Of a stretch of 64,000 bases of DNA, positions 60,075 to 64,000 are shown piece after piece; the stretch's first letter is position 1; each line of letters starts with the position of its first letter. Position numbers and translations under genes: made by a program. Under the pieces are notes generated by a model. That model saw only the letters and a program-made list of their open reading frames with translations, was not told the DNA's origin and did no database searches. The DNA comes from B73-G16 sp964611295 (lineage in GTDB: Bacteria; Desulfobacterota; B13-G15): NCBI GenBank assembly GCA_964611295.1, contig CAZSWV010000009.1, positions 1-64,000 of the forward strand, read 5' to 3'.

Positions 60075-62619
60075 CGAGAAGTCCCAGAGCGTAGTGGGTG
60101 GGGATGAGGTAAGGGTGATTGGGGGTGACACGGCAAAAATAGCCGAAACTTCCGGTTTCTTGACAGAGTAAAGACACCCCAAAGACCCAGAGGTTGTCCT
60201 CCTTGCCCAGGAACTCCATGGGCTCTATTTTCCTATCCCTTAAGTTCCCGTCCGGGCCTAGAGGACCGTAATAAAGGTCTACGCTTACGTCCTTTGGTTC
60301 GAGTTCACCTAGGTCCACATAGGCCTTTACCTTCAGGAACTCCCCGGTCCCCAGCTCCCTTGGGCTTTCCTCTACTACCTTGACCACCTTCACTTTCTCC
60401 CATGCCCTTGATACCTTCCTGTACCAGGAAGCAAGCTCCTTGGCACCCTTATAACCTTCCTTTGAGAGCGCCAAGGATTGATCATATGCCCTGAGGTAAC
60501 AGTCTTCTACGTATCGCTCTATCATGTAATTGGAGTTGTAAAAGGCCCCAAGGAGCTTAAGGGCTGCTTTCATCTTCTTGACCCATTTCCTAGGGATCCC
60601 ATCTGGACCTCGGTCATAAAACAGGGGGATGACCTCGTTTTCCAAGAGGTCGTACAGCTCCTTTGCCTCCAGCTCCTCACGGTACTTTGGGTCCACTTCA
60701 GAATCCCTCCCCCCAATAGCCCATCCCAGAAGCGGATCATAGGCCTCATCCCACCACCCGTCCAAGGTGCTCAAGTGGAGGGCACCGTTGAACATGGCCT
60801 TCATCCCACTTGTCCCACAGGCCTCAAGGGGTCTAAGGGGGGTATTAAGCCATACATCTGCCCCCTGTACCATGTAGCGGGCCACGTTCATGTCGTAGTC
60901 CTCTATGAAGACCACATACCGTCTGAAAGGCTCAAGCTTCATGATCCCCATAAGCTCTTTCAGTAGCCTCTTTCCCTCGTTGTCGTTGGGGTGTGCCTTC
61001 CCGGCCATTATGATCTGTACAGGCCTTTTAGGGTTTGAAAGGATGCGGGCAAGGCGATCGAGGTCTTTGAATATCAAAAGCGGTCTCTTATAGGAGACCA
61101 TCCTCCTAGCCCATACGATGGTCAGGGCCTCGGCGTTCAAGGTCTCGTCTACCATCTCGATCTCCCGGGGGGAGGCCCCTCTCCTTTTCAATTGTTCCCT
61201 TAAGCGCCTGCGGCAGAAGGCCACAAGCCTGCCCCTTCGCCTCTCATGTACACCCCAGAGTTCATCATCTGGTATTTCATCGGCACGGCTCCAAACTCTT
61301 ACGTTGTCAGGGTCTTCAAGCCACTTGGGACCCAGGAACCTGTCGAAGGTCTCGGCCATCTGTCGTGAGACCCAAGAGGGAACGTGTATGCCATTGGTTA
61401 TGCACCTTATGGGGACATCCCTTTCTGGAACGTTGGGCCAAAGGGAATGCCACATCTTCTTGGAGACCTCCATGTGGAGTTTGCTTACAGCGTTGATGTG
61501 TCCGGAAAGTTTCATGGCAAGGACGTTCATGCAAAAAGGTTCGTGTGGGTCCTTGGGGTTCTTGCGGCCCAATCCGAGAAAGGCTTCCATGGTTATCCCG
61601 AGCTGTTCTGCATATGGGGCAAAAAAGCTCACCATGAGGCCTGGATCAAAGAGGTCTATGGCTGCAGGAAGCGACGTATGGGTGGTAAAGACGTTTGAGG
61701 CCATCACTACAAGTAGCGCTTCGTCAAAGCTCAACTTTTTTTCTTCCTTTAGGATCCTGATCCTTTCAAGTCCCGCAAACGCAGAGTGCCCTTCGTTCAT
61801 GTGAAGCACTGTGGGTTCGACGCCCAAGAGCTTTAGAGCCCTCATGCCGCCTATCCCCAAAAGCATCTCCTGTAAGAGCCTAAGCCTTCTATCGTCTGGA
61901 TACGGGTAATGGGTCACTTGTCGCAAGAAAGGAGGGTTTTGTGGGATATTGGCATCAAGGAGGTAGAGGGATACCCTCCCTACCTTGGCAAGCCATATTT
62001 GGGCGTAGAGCACATCGTGGTCCGTTTCGACCCTTACCAAAAGCGGTTCACCTTCGTCATCCCGCAGGAGCCTTATGGGTAGGTGATAAAAATCAAGCTC
62101 AGGGATAGTTTCCAGTTGTTCGCCCTCACTTGTGAGCCTTTGCCTGAAGGCCCCATATTGGTAGAGGAGCCCTACACCCACCACTGGTAGGTTCAGATCA
62201 CTTGCCGACTTCAGGAAATCACCGGCCAATATCCCTAGACCGCCGAAGTAAAAGGGCATACAATCGGTAATGCCGTACTCAGCAGAAAAATACGCCACCC
62301 TTAAGCCTTCAGGGAGCCCTTTATAGTGGCTGAAGGCAGGATGCTCCATGTAGTCCTTGAAGGCCCTGTAAGTCCTCTCCAAGTCAGCAAGGAAGGCATC
62401 ATCTGCCTCAAGCTCCAAGATCCTCTCTTGACTTAACCTTGCCAACAAGAGCACCGGATTGTGATAGGTCTCGTTCCAAAGCTCTTCTGATATCCTCCTG
62501 AAGATCCTCCCTATGTCGAGGTTCCAAGCAAACAGCAGATTATAGGCCAATTCTTCAAGGGGCTTGAGCTTAGGGGGAAGCTTCGGGACCACTGCAAACA
62601 CATGGGGTCTCAATTCCAT
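60061..62619 (-). CDS. glgP: Alpha-glucan phosphorylase (GT35)
   Basis: An 852-residue phosphorylase of the archaeal/thermophile-type subfamily: FSAEYGITDCMPFYFGGLGILAGDFLKSASD (read in pieces), HMNEGHSAFAGLERI, TNGIHVPSWVS, RMVSYKRPLLI and the PLP-lysine motif CGTSGMKAMFNGALHLSTLDGWWDEA (read in pieces). It releases glucose-1-phosphate from glycogen or maltodextrin. The pairing with glgA indicates a storage glucan. Confidence 0.95.
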   Translation of the reverse strand: MELRPHVFAVVPKLPPKLKPLEELAYNLLFAWNLDIGRIFRRISEELWNETYHNPVLLLARLSQERILELEADDAFLADLERTYRAFKDYMEHPAFSHYKGLPEGLRVAYFSAEYGITDCMPFYFGGLGILAGDFLKSASDLNLPVVGVGLLYQYGAFRQRLTSEGEQLETIPELDFYHLPIRLLRDDEGEPLLVRVETDHDVLYAQIWLAKVGRVSLYLLDANIPQNPPFLRQVTHYPYPDDRRLRLLQEMLLGIGGMRALKLLGVEPTVLHMNEGHSAFAGLERIRILKEEKKLSFDEALLVVMASNVFTTHTSLPAAIDLFDPGLMVSFFAPYAEQLGITMEAFLGLGRKNPKDPHEPFCMNVLAMKLSGHINAVSKLHMEVSKKMWHSLWPNVPERDVPIRCITNGIHVPSWVSRQMAETFDRFLGPKWLEDPDNVRVWSRADEIPDDELWGVHERRRGRLVAFCRRRLREQLKRRGASPREIEMVDETLNAEALTIVWARRMVSYKRPLLIFKDLDRLARILSNPKRPVQIIMAGKAHPNDNEGKRLLKELMGIMKLEPFRRYVVFIEDYDMNVARYMVQGADVWLNTPLRPLEACGTSGMKAMFNGALHLSTLDGWWDEAYDPLLGWAIGGRDSEVDPKYREELEAKELYDLLENEVIPLFYDRGPDGIPRKWVKKMKAALKLLGAFYNSNYMIERYVEDCYLRAYDQSLALSKEGYKGAKELASWYRKVSRAWEKVKVVKVVEESPRELGTGEFLKVKAYVDLGELEPKDVSVDLYYGPLGPDGNLRDRKIEPMEFLGKEDNLWVFGVSLLCQETGSFGYFCRVTPNHPYLIPTHYALGLLVTWG

Positions 62620-62633
62620 ATTACCGACCTCCT

Positions 62634-63986
62634 TTACCTTTCGGTCACCTCCTTTATGGCCTCATACACAGCCTCGACCAATAGGCTCAATTCCCATTCG
62701 CCTATGGCCAAAGGAGGCATGAGGACTATCACGTCCCCTAAAGGCCTTATTATAACCCCTCGCTTCCTCGCGGCAAGGACGACCTTTTGTCCTATTTTTT
62801 CTTCCGGTGAAAAAGGCGCCTTTTTGTCGCGGTCCTTCACAAGTTCTATACCCACCATGAAGCCCTTCTGCCTTATATCGCCGACGGCCTCAAGGTTCCA
62901 AAATTTCTCGAGCTCCTTCTTAAGTAAATCGACCTTATGTGACATCTTCTCAAGGGTCCTTTCCTTCTCAAAGACCTCCAGGTTCCCTAGGGCAGCAGCA
63001 CAGGCCAAAGGGTTTGCCGTGTAGGTGTGTCCGTGGAAAAAGGCCTTAAATTCATGGTATTCCCCTAAAAAGGCCTCAAAGACCTCTTCAGTACAAAGGG
63101 TAGCTGCAAGCGGAAGGTAGCCTCCGGTTAGGCCTTTGGAAACTGCCATTAAGTCAGGGGTCACACCCTCATGTTGACATGCGAACATCTTTCCGGTCCT
63201 TCCAAAACCAGTGGCCACTTCGTCGGCGATGAACAACACCCCGTAATGTCTACAAAGCTCCCATACACGTCTGAGATACCCAGGGGGTTGGACTATCATC
63301 CCCGCAGCGCCTTGTACGAGAGGCTCAATTATAAGGGCCGCGCACTCGTAATGGTGCTTCTTCAGGACCTCCTCGAGTTCTTTGAGACATTCCATGCCAC
63401 AACCTGGGAAGGTCTTCCTCAGATGACACCTGTAGCAATAGGGGGCATGTACCCTTAAGGAGGGAAAGAGCAAGGGTCTGAAGGCCTCTGTATAAAGGGG
63501 AATACCACTTACACTCATGGCTCCGATGGTGTCGCCGTGATATGCGTTGACAAAAGAGATGAATTTCTTGCGACCGCTCTCCCCCTTCAGCTGCCAATAG
63601 CGAAAGGCCATTTTCAGGGCCACTTCTACAGCGGTGGCTCCGTTGTCAGAATAAAAGACCTTCTTGAGTCCAGAAGGCGCTATCTCCACCAAGCGCTTGG
63701 CAAGCTCTGCCCCCGGAGGATGCGTTAGACCTAAGAAGGTGCTGTGGGCGATCTTTTCAAGCTGTTCCTTTATGGCCCTATCGATCAAAGGGTGCCTATG
63801 ACCATGTACGTTGCACCACAAGGAGGAGACCCCATCTATATAACGCCTCCCGTAGATGTCTATCAAGTAGACCCCTTCACCCCTTTCGATCACAAGTGGG
63901 TCCGATTCAAGCCAATCCTTCATCTGAGTGAAGGGATGCCACACATAGGTCTTGTCCCATTCTTTGAACCTCTCCTTTAACCCCAT
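62634..63986 (-). CDS. bioA: Adenosylmethionine-8-amino-7-oxononanoate aminotransferase
   Basis: A 450-residue class III PLP aminotransferase: YVWHPFTQMKDWLESDPLVIERGEG is the BioA-type opening (read in pieces). It continues with GVSSLWCNVHGHRHP, SDNGATAVEVALKMA, FIADEVATGFGRTGKMFA and the PLP lysine in AVSKGLTGGYLPL. It makes 7,8-diaminopelargonate in biotin synthesis with SAM as usual donor (some homologues use lysine). AGGAGG lies seven bases before the ATG. The window ends 14 bases further on, so other bio genes may lie outside. Confidence 0.94.
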   Translation of the reverse strand: MGLKERFKEWDKTYVWHPFTQMKDWLESDPLVIERGEGVYLIDIYGRRYIDGVSSLWCNVHGHRHPLIDRAIKEQLEKIAHSTFLGLTHPPGAELAKRLVEIAPSGLKKVFYSDNGATAVEVALKMAFRYWQLKGESGRKKFISFVNAYHGDTIGAMSVSGIPLYTEAFRPLLFPSLRVHAPYCYRCHLRKTFPGCGMECLKELEEVLKKHHYECAALIIEPLVQGAAGMIVQPPGYLRRVWELCRHYGVLFIADEVATGFGRTGKMFACQHEGVTPDLMAVSKGLTGGYLPLAATLCTEEVFEAFLGEYHEFKAFFHGHTYTANPLACAAALGNLEVFEKERTLEKMSHKVDLLKKELEKFWNLEAVGDIRQKGFMVGIELVKDRDKKAPFSPEEKIGQKVVLAARKRGVIIRPLGDVIVLMPPLAIGEWELSLLVEAVYEAIKEVTER

Positions 63987-64000
63987 CCCTGACCTCCTCA

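Overview
The window looks like chromosomal DNA of an anaerobic, probably autotrophic or syntrophic bacterium. The evidence is a complete CO-dehydrogenase/acetyl-CoA-synthase (Wood-Ljungdahl carbonyl branch) operon, two separate ATP-synthase b-type subunits with the a and c subunits encoded elsewhere, an RpoH-type sigma factor, a type IV pilus ATPase, a BamD-like lipoprotein and very tight gene packing. That set resembles Desulfobacterota/Thermodesulfobacteriota-like lineages; this is inference from gene content, not a phylogeny. No rRNA, CRISPR array or insertion sequence was seen; there is one tRNA gene.

Region 1 (1-10.4 kb, all minus strand) is a catabolic island: family III CoA-transferase, acyl-CoA dehydrogenase, EtfB, EtfA, a GntR/FCD regulator, a B12-dependent acyl-CoA mutase split into two subunits, and a HyuA/HyuB ATP-dependent amidohydrolase/carboxylase pair (HyuB runs off the left edge). 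A consensus promoter overlapped by a GntR-like operator sits at 10.34-10.37 kb. The region reads as more AT-rich than the rest. Divergent to it are fixC and fixX (10.5-12.0 kb), which could pass Etf electrons to quinone.

Region 2 (12.0-13.7 kb) holds a secreted FmdE-domain protein and a gap with hairpins, a possible 50-residue ORF and a strong terminator.

Region 3 (13.7-30.2 kb, minus strand) appears to be one long operon read from about 30.1 kb: fhs, folD, cooC, acsE, acsD, cdhA, cdhB, cdhC, acsC, a NuoE/NuoF/NuoG-like NADH dehydrogenase module, a DUF3786 protein, a core-type methionine synthase (MesD-like) and a membrane-anchored Clp-fold protease. It combines a bacterial folate methyl branch with an archaeal-type CODH/ACS (CdhA-CdhB-CdhC). 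Formate dehydrogenase and methylene-THF reductase are absent from the window.

Region 4 (30.2-42 kb) is housekeeping: a small unknown protein and an FmdB zinc ribbon on the plus strand, then a tightly overlapping minus-strand chain ilvB-ilvN-ilvC-psd-pssA-thpR-recA-pilT-alaS, then a LOG-family protein.

Region 5 (41.6-57.7 kb) has origin-type genes: nudix, bactofilin, parB, parA, rsmG, and further on mnmG and the atp cluster. The usual mnmG-rsmG-parAB neighbourhood is interrupted by about 5 kb holding two divergent acyl-CoA ligases, a BamD-like lipoprotein, tRNA-Thr and a PfkB kinase.

Region 6 (57.7-64 kb) carries rpoH, glycogen synthase and glucan phosphorylase (convergent) and bioA.
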